This document shows positions 17,301 to 26,300 of a stretch of 64,000 nucleotides of DNA, in pieces. The notes below the pieces were generated by a model. The model was not told the DNA's origin. It ran no database searches and saw only the letters and a program-made list of their open reading frames with translations. The position numbers and the translations under genes are program-made. This DNA is from Armatimonadota bacterium (GTDB taxonomy: Bacteria > Armatimonadota > Zipacnadia > Zipacnadales > UBA11051). Position 1 is the stretch's first letter. Every line of letters starts with the position of its first letter. The DNA is taken from the NCBI GenBank assembly GCA_013178155.1, contig JABLXH010000002.1, positions 52,523 to 116,522 on the forward strand, written 5' to 3'.

Positions 17301-20300
17301 GGCCGGGGCACCTCCGCCACATCCACGAGGTTGCCCCGGGACATTAGCTTCAGGCAAGCTGGGCGGACATCCTGCGCCAGGCGGCTCAGGTCCACCACAT
17401 TCGCCCCGGCCTTCGCGGGCTGCCGGTGCAAGATGGCCCCGTCCTGCGCCGCCACCAGCAACTCGCAGTCTTCTCCCGGGAGCCTGGCCTCAACGGCCAA
17501 CTCGTCTCCCCGCCGCTGCACCAGCAACCGGCGGGTGAGCTGCGCGATACAGGCCACGTCCTTGCGCGGGATGTAGGCTCGCACGTACGTCTCCGGCTTC
17601 CCGGGCAGGGTCGTCCAGCCTGCCTCCTCACAGTTCAGCAGGTCAAACAGATGCTGGTCCGGCGTGAGCCGGACGGCCAACGCGATGCCGTCCACCGTAT
17701 GCCCCGTGGCGTTGTAGAGGTGGTAAATGCTCTTGCCGCTGCCAGTGAACCGATTCACGTAGACATAGCGCTCGTTACCCGGCGTCCAGAGCAAAGGGGT
17801 ATGCCCCCCTGCGGCCTGGTAGACGTCCTCGTTGTCGGACAGAATGGTGTAGTAGGGGAGAGGGTAGAACCGTCCGAAGGACTCCACGGCATTCCAGAAC
17901 TTCTTCTTGTCGCCCGCGTCGTAGCCGAGGTCCAGCTCATAGGCCTTGCAGCGGGGGAAGTAGAAGCGCTGCAGATTGCACTCCACGGGGCGCAGCGGGC
18001 TGGCCTGCACCGAGTAGTCGTAAGTGATGCAGCCCTCCAGGTACTGCAGCAGGTAGTCATAGCAGGGGTGCTCCGTGGTCAGGACCAGACCCGGCCGCAC
18101 CCGGTCCATGCCCTCATGCACCATGCGGGTGGCCTCAGCCACAGCCTTGTTCCACTGTCTGATCCCCGGTTCGGCGAATGTATGCTGGTGGGTGGGGCTG
18201 TAGCAGGCCCAGCCGGCATGCCCATACTCGTCCAGCCGGATGCCATCAGCGCCGGTCTCACGCATGACCCGCTCCATGGTCTGCGCGACCCACTCCCGCA
18301 CCGCCGGCAGGTCGTGGCAGGGATTGTAGACCTCGTAGCCCAGGGAAAGCTTGCCGTCGGTCCCCACCACACACCACTCCTCGCCGTGGGCACGGCCGGT
18401 GTCACAGTTGCCGTCCAGACGGAAGGGGTCGGTGTACAGCGTTACCAGCGCGCCTTGCTGTTGGTACGTCCTGATCGCCGCCCGGAAGGCGGGCAGGCCC
18501 CCGAAGCGCTCGTTGTAGCCCTTGTAGTCGTTCGGCTGGTTGTTCCACATCTTCTGCCCGGTGACCGGGTCATCCACGAAGTAGGGCTGCCACATCTCGA
18601 TCTGACCCGGAGTGAGCACCTTGTCAAGCTGGTCAAAGGGCGTGTTGAAGGGCCCCAGGGGAGACCAGTCCCACCAGGACATGAGCTCGATGCAGTCGCT
18701 CATGGTTCGCGTTCGCCCCGCCCGGGGTTCCTGCACCAGATCCGTCCGATAGGCACCATCCCGGAAGAGGAGGTCATGGCCCCAGCCGTGCGCCAGCATG
18801 TTGTGGACTGATTTCAGCCGCGAGGGATAGGGACGCCACTTCCAGACGCGGTGGGCCCAGTCGGAGTAGGCCTGCAGGGCAGTGTGCCAGTCGCCCGGAT
18901 GGGCTACCAGCACGGCGGAGGCGGGGGCGAAGGACGTGCCGGGCTGGCGGGTGCGACGCAGGTACTCAGCGGCCAGTCCGGTCCCCGGGGTCTCACTCAG
19001 CGACGGCTCGACCCAGCGGTACTCCTCGCGCACCGTCCGGGTCGTGGCCGGCGGGTCGGCGCTGGTGCGGTTCTCCGGCTGACCAGGGGTGTGTTTGCGC
19101 AGGGCGAGCACCTTATGCCAGCCCTCGCTGTCGTCGAGGCGCAGGTAAGCGCCACCGCCCAGCGCCGGGCTGTAGACATCCATGACCTGATAGAGCGCCT
19201 CGTGGTCACCGTAGCCCCGGCGGATGGCCGCGGGAAGGGGTGAGTAGACACCGCCACCCCAGGGGTAGTAGTAGTAGTCATCCGCCGGGTTGGTGGAGAT
19301 CCCCAGACCCTCGAGGTGCGGGAAAGCCACCTTGAAGTCCAGCGGCGCCGTCCCGACGTTGGTCAGCTTCAGGCCCAGGCGCAGGCCCTCTCGGTCCATG
19401 GTCGCCCAAAGCGTCGCGGCCAGCGCCGGGTCGCTGAGAGCCAGTTCCGCGGCAAAGCCCGTCCTGGAGCGCTTGACCGACTTGAGGACGAAGTCCTCGC
19501 TGCCCGTGAAGCGCCGACCTCCCGCCTCGACCACGAACAGACGGGCCCGGCTCGGAGCCCGAAGCATCTCTGTGTCCGTAAAGGCGTTCAGCAGCGAGGT
19601 CAGGCGCAGACGCTGACTCGTCGCGAATCGGCAGCGAAGCAGCCCGTTGTCCAGAAGCAGGGTCTGACCGGTCTGCGTGCAGGCGGGGTCACGGCGCACA
19701 GGCTTGCCGGCCGGCGCAGCGATCCGGGGGCACATGTCAACCTGGGGTGTTGGTGGATGATAAGACCGAGCCCCAGACAGTCGCACCGAGTGCACCGTGA
19801 CGGTCACTCCCGCCGGCCGGACCACCAGTCCCGATGGGCGCAGCGCGCGGTCCGCCGCCAGTTCCGCGGTCAGCGTTCCCGCACCCGCCACCGGCTCCAC
19901 CGGCTTGTCGTCAGGGTCCAGCCAGGCTAACTCACCGGGGCCATCGAGCCTGACTTCGACGCGCAGCGGCGCCATCCGGTCCAGGTCGTCCGGGCTCCAC
20001 TCCAGCCGCAGGACCTGTCCGGGCTTCAGGCGCATCCCGGCGGCCGTCGTCTCGGCGCCCCTTGCTCCCACATATTCCAGGAGCAGGCTGTCATCTCTCA
20101 GCGAGGGTGTCTGGCCCGGTTGATAGAGAGTCTCGAAACTCATGTCCCGGGTCAGCAGGTAGAGACGCACCATGTACTCGCCGTTGCCGCCCGGGATGGT
20201 CAACTTGTCCTGGCGCCACGGCTCGCCCTCAAAGGTTACGTAGCTGTTGCCGCGACGGACACTGTTGTCTATGCCCAGGTAGAGATAGTCGTCATTCTTG

Positions 20301-20788
20301 TCACTGGGCGCCTTGCGGATGATGATCTCGTTGACACCACGGGTGAACTCGGCCTTCGGCAGAGCGAAGTCATACCACGCCATCACGGGCACCTTGCCCT
20401 CTACGTAGACCGGCGCGCCGCTGTTGGTGGGGTAGGTATGAACAGTGCCGTTGACGACGATCTGGTAGCTCTCGTCCAGGCCGTTGGCCGGGGGGTTGTC
20501 GTGCCAGGAGTAGTCGCGCACATCGAAGTAGACCGACAGGCGCACCTCCCGGGTGGCCTCCCAGACCGCCTCGGGCACGTCGCTGAGGTCAAGCACCTTC
20601 TTGGCCTCATAGCCCGCGCGGTTCTGATGCGTGATGCCCATGCCGGCTTCCCAGCCGCCAAAGGCCCCATTGTCGTCGCGGACAACGAAGGCTCCGGCGC
20701 CCACCTCTTCGACCAGCGAGGGCACAGCGAAAGCCAGGGATGCTGCCAGCGTCAGCAGGAGAGCGGCCAAGACAGTCGCGCGGATCAT
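17297..20788 (-). CDS. Giant secreted TIM-barrel (DUF6259-like) protein
   Basis: Predicted 1163-aa exported protein with signal peptide MIRATVLAALLLTLAASLAF. The start at 20788 has AAGGAG nine bases upstream; the 74 extra codons up to 21010 have no support. The N-terminal half consists of beta-sandwich domains. A TIM-barrel-like domain at about 690-1050 contains ADGIRLDEYGHAGW near 850 and TTEHPCYDY near 900, typical of DUF6259 or alpha-galactosidase-like barrels. A C-terminal beta domain follows. It is the last gene of the four-gene minus-strand operon with the aminotransferase, sulfatase and 1505-aa protein. Glycan hydrolysis is likely; the linkage is unknown. Confidence 0.78.
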   Translation of the reverse strand: MIRATVLAALLLTLAASLAFAVPSLVEEVGAGAFVVRDDNGAFGGWEAGMGITHQNRAGYEAKKVLDLSDVPEAVWEATREVRLSVYFDVRDYSWHDNPPANGLDESYQIVVNGTVHTYPTNSGAPVYVEGKVPVMAWYDFALPKAEFTRGVNEIIIRKAPSDKNDDYLYLGIDNSVRRGNSYVTFEGEPWRQDKLTIPGGNGEYMVRLYLLTRDMSFETLYQPGQTPSLRDDSLLLEYVGARGAETTAAGMRLKPGQVLRLEWSPDDLDRMAPLRVEVRLDGPGELAWLDPDDKPVEPVAGAGTLTAELAADRALRPSGLVVRPAGVTVTVHSVRLSGARSYHPPTPQVDMCPRIAAPAGKPVRRDPACTQTGQTLLLDNGLLRCRFATSQRLRLTSLLNAFTDTEMLRAPSRARLFVVEAGGRRFTGSEDFVLKSVKRSRTGFAAELALSDPALAATLWATMDREGLRLGLKLTNVGTAPLDFKVAFPHLEGLGISTNPADDYYYYPWGGGVYSPLPAAIRRGYGDHEALYQVMDVYSPALGGGAYLRLDDSEGWHKVLALRKHTPGQPENRTSADPPATTRTVREEYRWVEPSLSETPGTGLAAEYLRRTRQPGTSFAPASAVLVAHPGDWHTALQAYSDWAHRVWKWRPYPSRLKSVHNMLAHGWGHDLLFRDGAYRTDLVQEPRAGRTRTMSDCIELMSWWDWSPLGPFNTPFDQLDKVLTPGQIEMWQPYFVDDPVTGQKMWNNQPNDYKGYNERFGGLPAFRAAIRTYQQQGALVTLYTDPFRLDGNCDTGRAHGEEWCVVGTDGKLSLGYEVYNPCHDLPAVREWVAQTMERVMRETGADGIRLDEYGHAGWACYSPTHQHTFAEPGIRQWNKAVAEATRMVHEGMDRVRPGLVLTTEHPCYDYLLQYLEGCITYDYSVQASPLRPVECNLQRFYFPRCKAYELDLGYDAGDKKKFWNAVESFGRFYPLPYYTILSDNEDVYQAAGGHTPLLWTPGNERYVYVNRFTGSGKSIYHLYNATGHTVDGIALAVRLTPDQHLFDLLNCEEAGWTTLPGKPETYVRAYIPRKDVACIAQLTRRLLVQRRGDELAVEARLPGEDCELLVAAQDGAILHRQPAKAGANVVDLSRLAQDVRPACLKLMSRGNLVDVAEVPRP

Positions 20789-20832
20789 CGTTCTGGGCTC
20801 CTTAGGGACTTGCCACCGGTACACGCTACGTC

Positions 20833-21777
20833 TCAGGGGGCGCAGGACAACAGCTCCTCGCGCTGATCGGCTGGTAGTTGCTGCAGCGCCTGCTGCACGA
20901 TGTCCAGGCCGACCAGGTCCGACCAGCCCTGCAGCAAGCGCCGGGTCACCGGTCCGACCACACCCTCGCCGACCGGCAGGCCGTTGAAGCGCGTCGCGGG
21001 CATGATGCAATAGGGCGTGCTGGTGAAGAAGGCCTCGTCGGCCGTATAGACGTCATAGGGCTGCAGGTCCGTCTCGAGGGTTGGAATGCCCAGGTTGCGG
21101 GCGATTTCCAGTGTCGTCTGACGGGTGATGCCATTGAGCGCGTTCAGCGTGCGCGGCGTCTTCAGCACGCCCTCCTGCACCAGGAAGAAGTTGCCGCCCT
21201 TGTTCTCCGTCAGGCACCCGTCCAGGTCCAGCAGGATGCCCTGGGCCATGGGGTCCACGAGCTTGCATTCCAGCTCGGCCAGGGTGTAGGCCATGCGGCT
21301 ACGGTTCTTGATCTTGGCATCGAGGCTTTGGGCGGGCACCATCCGGCTGGGCGGGGTCACGGCATGGCAGCCAATCACGTAGAAGGGGGCCCAGTAGCGC
21401 AGGTCCATGGGCGCCGTGTGGATGATGATGGTGGGCGTGCGCTTTGTCGACTGGTCGCCGGTGGGCGGGTAGGCGCCGCGCGAGATGTTGTGCACGATCC
21501 ACAGGTCCATGCCCTCATAGGCCGGCAGGTTGCGCTCGATGACCTCCAGGGTCAGACACTCCATCTCGTCGGGCGACAGGCCGCAGTCGAACCGGCAGAC
21601 TTTCATGGACTTGTAGAGCCGCTCGATGTGGTCTCGCAGCCGGAAGGGCACATGGTTGAAGGTGCGTGTGGACTCCGTAACGCAGTCGCCCAGCATCACC
21701 GCCGAATCGAAAACCGATATCTTGGCCTCCGCCTCGGGGTAGTAGTCGCCGTTGATGTACACCAGTCGTTCAGCCAT
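20833..21777 (-). CDS. Class IV PLP-dependent aminotransferase
   Basis: Predicted 314-aa cytoplasmic enzyme of the branched-chain/D-amino-acid aminotransferase fold. Visible features are the N-terminal VYINGDYYPEAEAKISVFD, the candidate Schiff-base lysine Lys157 in DAKIKNRSR, and LTENKGGNFF, which aligns with the conserved Glu-Gly-Asn block. GGAGG lies six bases before the ATG at 21777. It sits between the sulfatase and the 1163-aa glycosidase-like gene with gaps of 48 and 44 bases, so it is probably co-transcribed with them. The substrate is not readable; BCAT, D-amino acid transaminase or ADC lyase activity are all possible for this fold. Confidence 0.85.
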   Translation of the reverse strand: MAERLVYINGDYYPEAEAKISVFDSAVMLGDCVTESTRTFNHVPFRLRDHIERLYKSMKVCRFDCGLSPDEMECLTLEVIERNLPAYEGMDLWIVHNISRGAYPPTGDQSTKRTPTIIIHTAPMDLRYWAPFYVIGCHAVTPPSRMVPAQSLDAKIKNRSRMAYTLAELECKLVDPMAQGILLDLDGCLTENKGGNFFLVQEGVLKTPRTLNALNGITRQTTLEIARNLGIPTLETDLQPYDVYTADEAFFTSTPYCIMPATRFNGLPVGEGVVGPVTRRLLQGWSDLVGLDIVQQALQQLPADQREELLSCAP

Positions 21778-21825
21778 GTTCAGCCTCCATCGCTTTGTGA
21801 CGATCGGGCGCATCGCCAGGCGCCC

Positions 21826-23304
21826 CTACGGGTTGCAGCGTGGACGGTAGCCGGGCGGGAACGCATCCGCGACCCCGGCGCCCTCCTGGAACAGAAGCCC
21901 GGCGTCGGGATCGGGAGGGACTGTCAGGCGAGGGTAATGGCGCCATCCGTCGCCGTCCAGCGGCTCCTCGTAGCCGTCGCGACGGAACCAATCCAGGAGA
22001 CGCGAGCGCATGCTACACAGGATGCCGTCATAGGGCGCGAGGCCCGCCACGCTCCGAGTCTCCAGGGCCCCCTCCCGGCGGAAGAGCCACTCCCGGGCAT
22101 CGGGCGCTGAGTAGACATACTTCCAGTCGCGAGTAACCAGTGCGTAAAGCCCATCGGGACCATGGGAGAACTGGATCGGAACACCATCGCGGTCGCAGTC
22201 TCCCGCAGCCATCGCCGCCAGGTCGGTCCCGTCGCGGTCGTCGGGCACACCCACGCCGGCGGCCTCCAGGCAGGTCGGCAGCACGTCCACGGTGCTAGCC
22301 ACCTGCTCCACGACCTGTGCGGCCGCAAAGCGCGCCGGATACCGCACCAGCAGCGGCACTCCGGCGGCCGCATCGAGCATGGAGCGCTTGCCAAAGCTGC
22401 CGTAGTCGCCAAGCAGCTCACCATGGTCGGACGTGAAGATGACCAGGGTGTCGTCCAGCTCGCCTGCCTCGCGCAGGTGCCGCAAGATGCGTCCCACGTT
22501 GTAGTCCACAAAGGAGATGGCCGCGTAGTACTGGGCGCGGAGCGTACGCACCAGGTTGAGGTCCCAGCCTTGGTCGCGCCACTTGTAGCGGTTCTGGCGA
22601 TGGTTCTGGTAGGTCAGGAGCTCCTCGTAGCCACCTGGCAGGTGGGGCAGAGGCATCTCCGGCGCCTTGTAGAGCCGGTTCCAGGGAACCGGAGACTCGA
22701 AGGGGGGGTGGGGCTTGATGAAACTCGACCAGAGGAAAAAGGGGCGGCTGCGGTCGCGGCGTGCCAGGAAGTCCAGAGACCGGTCAGCCACCCAGTGGCT
22801 GTTGTGCAGCCGCGACGGAAGCTGCGAAGGTTGCGGGAGGTAGTAGAACTCGCTGCGAACGCCTTGCGGGTCTACCACGTGCCCGAAACCCTCGGCCACC
22901 AGGTGCTGGTAGAAGGCGTCGTGGGGCCCGCGACTTAGCTCCTCGCTGTAGTCACGGCTGGCAAACCCCCAGAGCTTCTGACTGTCAGGGGCAAAGTGCA
23001 TCTTGCCCACGCCGTGGGTCTGGTAGCCGGCGTCGGCCAGTAGCTCCATCAGGGAGACGCGTTCCTGCGGCATGGGCATGTTGCGGGTACAGCCCGTGCG
23101 GTGGGGCCACTGCCCCAGCAGCAGGCTGCAACGCGCCGACACGCAGACGGGGGAGGCGGTGTAGGCCGAGGTGAAGGCGACGCCCTCCCGTACGAGACTG
23201 TCCAGCGCCGGGGTCTGGATGACACTGTTCCCAAGGGCCGCGATGGTGTCGAAGCGCTGCTGGTCGGTGTACAGCAGTAGGATGTTGGGTCTATTGTTCG
23301 GCAT
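21826..23304 (-). CDS. Type I sulfatase (formylglycine-dependent)
   Basis: Predicted 492-aa member of the alkaline-phosphatase/sulfatase superfamily. Metal-binding Asp14 lies in LLLYTDQQR. The maturation motif is PVCVSARCSLLLGQ, with Cys54 expected to be converted to formylglycine. The second metal block is FTSDHGELLGDYG. The +2 position after Cys is Ser, not the usual Pro. No signal peptide is visible, so it is probably cytoplasmic. AAGGAG lies five bases before the ATG at 23304. Its neighbours suggest desulfation of a sulfated glycan. A formylglycine-generating or anaerobic sulfatase-maturing enzyme must be encoded elsewhere. Confidence 0.9.
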   Translation of the reverse strand: MPNNRPNILLLYTDQQRFDTIAALGNSVIQTPALDSLVREGVAFTSAYTASPVCVSARCSLLLGQWPHRTGCTRNMPMPQERVSLMELLADAGYQTHGVGKMHFAPDSQKLWGFASRDYSEELSRGPHDAFYQHLVAEGFGHVVDPQGVRSEFYYLPQPSQLPSRLHNSHWVADRSLDFLARRDRSRPFFLWSSFIKPHPPFESPVPWNRLYKAPEMPLPHLPGGYEELLTYQNHRQNRYKWRDQGWDLNLVRTLRAQYYAAISFVDYNVGRILRHLREAGELDDTLVIFTSDHGELLGDYGSFGKRSMLDAAAGVPLLVRYPARFAAAQVVEQVASTVDVLPTCLEAAGVGVPDDRDGTDLAAMAAGDCDRDGVPIQFSHGPDGLYALVTRDWKYVYSAPDAREWLFRREGALETRSVAGLAPYDGILCSMRSRLLDWFRRDGYEEPLDGDGWRHYPRLTVPPDPDAGLLFQEGAGVADAFPPGYRPRCNP

Positions 23305-23315
23305 ACAGTCTCCTT

Positions 23316-26300
23316 CTACTCCACCCACACGAGCACGAAGCTGTTGGGGCGTAGCCGCACGGCCAACTTGCCCCGCTCCAGCGGCAGCACCTGGTCGGTC
23401 AGGGCGTTGTGCGCTCCGGGCGTCCGCAGTCCCATGGCCCCCAAGTCCAGGGCCAGGCTGGCACTGGTCACCTCGGGCTTGAGGTTGGCGACCACCAGCA
23501 GCGCCCGCTCCCCCGGTCGTAGGTACAAACTGGTGCGGACGTGCGGGATGTCGGAGCGCACCAGGTTACGCTGCTCGAGCCGGTAGTACGGGATCCACTG
23601 CGCCTCGCGGTAGCCGAACCGGTCGTAGGCCTGCCAGAGGGCCGCGGTCTTGCGGAAGGCGTCATTGCGGCCCTCGAAGCCCTGGGGCCAGACCGAGACC
23701 CCATGGAGCAGGCAGTAGGTCATGTGCAGCGGCTCGTAGGTGTGGGAGTCAGGGCCCAGCAAGTGTGTCCAGATGCCCGAGTTGCCGCTTTGCCACCGCA
23801 CCCGGAACTTGGTCAAGTCCTCATAGTTCTCATGTTCGCCGCTGTAGAGGACGTCCGAAAAGGCGTCCGTGGCGTAGAACAGGTCGAAGGAGATATGGTT
23901 CACCAGATAGCCTTTGGCTCCCGTGCGGTGACAGACCTTGTAGAGCCGCTTTACCAGCTCACGGGTCGCAAAGATGGGGTTGGTGGAGTGCAGGCGCCCC
24001 TCCTCGTCCACATAGCCGCAGCCGTGGTGCGTGTTCTGACAGGGATAGGGGTGGGCGACGCCGTCGGTGTAGCAACCCTCGAAACCCAGGTCATCCATGA
24101 TCCACTGGCCGCCGGCAGCGATGTAGTCGGCGAAACCGCTGTTGGCGCACACATCCCAGAAGTAGTGGCCCGGCGGTGGCTCGGCCGGTTGGGTCGAGAG
24201 TGGTCGCCGGCTCCATTCCGCGCCAAACTGCCGGGACAGCGGCGATGGGGAGCCGATAGCGGGATAGGCCATGTAGGTGCTCGGGCGCATCCCGGCCGCC
24301 GCGGCGACCTTGACCTGGTCGCGCAGACCGGGTATGCGGGGCTCGTTGAACAGCGGCGAGGGCCAGCCATACTGGTTGCCGTTGTCGGATTCCAGCCAGA
24401 ACCAGAAGAGGCTGGCATTGGCGCCGTACTGCTGCTGGACCTGCGCCACCGTCGGCGCCGGGGCAGTGGCTATCCGCAATCCCGAACCAAACTTGCCGGG
24501 AACGAACCGGCAGCCGATGCTGGGGGTTCCTCCAAGCTCCTGGGACTGTCCGGAGATGACCGTAGCGGCGGTCTCGGCGTCCTCTCCATCGGGCCGGAAG
24601 CCGGCGTCAAGATGGTCCAGCAGCACTGTCGCGGCATCGGGCGCAAAGGCCGCTGTGGGAACCGCATAGGCGTCGCCCTGGTACCGCTGGGTGTTGGAAA
24701 CCCGCACCTCGTCCACCGCGATCTGTGTGTACCCCTGCCACTCGCTGGCGCAGCCGAAGCGAAGCCCCAGCTTGCCCGGATCGCTGAACAGGCGGGGGGG
24801 AAGCGGCTGGTCCAGCGCACCTGCGCGTTTTCCGTCCACATACACCGTCACCTGCTGCGGTCCCCAGGTGAGCGCTACATGACGAAACTCACCGGCAGGG
24901 ATGCGGAAACCTCCAAAGGTAGCCCGCCGGGTCTCCTGGCCGTCCTTCAACTCGATCTGCAGTTGCTGCTCTTCGGCGTTCAGATACCACATCCGCAGGC
25001 TCGCGTCGGGCGCCGTCAGGGCAACGACGTCGCGCCACGTGCCTCCCGTCACTTCGGTGGGCGACAGCCAGAACTCCAGCGTGCCCATCTCGGCGGGCAC
25101 GTTCCCGGCCCCCGGATAGCGCAGGAACTCCATGAGCGCTCCCGGAGCCTGTCCCGGGCCGAACCGGAAGAAGAATGGGTCTCCGCCGTGACCATCTTTG
25201 ACCGGCGTGGCCACCAGGGCAAAGGTGATCGTGATGGGCGCGGTCACCGGCAAGGAATGGCGGATGATGCGGCAGCGCAACGTCGCCCGGTCGGCCTCTG
25301 GAACCACCTCGATCATCTGATCATCGCGCGGGCGCCAGAACTGGTCACTTTCCGCGCACCAGGCCAGACCCAAGTCATCATTGCCCACCCAGACCTGGGG
25401 CATGAAGCTGCTCCGCCAGGGCTGGTCGCCCAGGACGCTGGTGGTGCTGGAGTGACCGTTGGAGGGCAGAAGAAAGACAGCGCACTCGCGCCGAAGCGGG
25501 ATCTCCAGGGTCAAAGTCCCGACGCTGGCCGCCTCGCGCGGGAGGAAGGTCAGATCATAGCGCTGCAGCCCGTCGAACTCGGTGGTAACCTGTAGCGCCA
25601 CGTCAAGCGCCCCGGCAGTCGCGCGCGACTGCCGCACAACCGCGTCTTCCGGATGGGGGACGTCCTCCGCTGGCAGGGTCGCAAGGTCCAGGGTGCGCCC
25701 ACCGGCGACCAGTTGCAGACGCACGGGCGCGGCCAGGATCGGCGTACCTCGACTGATAATCTGCCGCGGCAATGATCCAGAGCCGCAGCGGTATTCGCGG
25801 CCCAGCACACGGATAGTCTGGCCGTCGCTCTGGACGGGCGTCCACGGCCACGGCACCGTGTGGTCCAGGCCCACTTGCGACCGCCACCAGGCTGGCTTGT
25901 CGAATTGCTCGAACTCCGCCTGGGCGGTGCCCAGGACCGCACCATCGCCAGCCACCGCCTCAGATTCCACCGTGTATCTGCCCGGCGGAAGGTCCCTGAT
26001 GTCCATGGCGGCCTCGCCCAGGCCGCGGACGAACGTCGTGGTCTCACACCGCGCGACGACCTCTCCATCCCGGAGGAGACGCGACCGCGCCACCAGGCCC
26101 TCGGGCAGGGCGCCCAGGCCGCCCACATTGGCCGTGATCAGCAGCTTGCCGGCGTAGGGGTAACCCTCGACCGCAATGTCATAGGGCTTGGCGACGCGGA
26201 AGGGCAGGCGTTGGGCATAGAGGACGCCAGCCTCGGTGCGGGCCTCCAGCAAGAGATTGTAAAGACCCGTAACCAGCCGGGGTGACTTCACGGCCACGGC

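Noticed and set aside
17426..18811. 461-codon plus-strand frame opposite the 1163-aa gene
   Set aside because: Antisense to the TIM-barrel coding region; composition is typical of a shadow frame.
23541..25595. 684-codon open frame on the plus strand opposite the 1505-aa gene
   Set aside because: It lies wholly antisense to a protein with recognisable LamG and barrel domains; its sequence shows no domain and only low-complexity composition expected from GC-rich codon bias.
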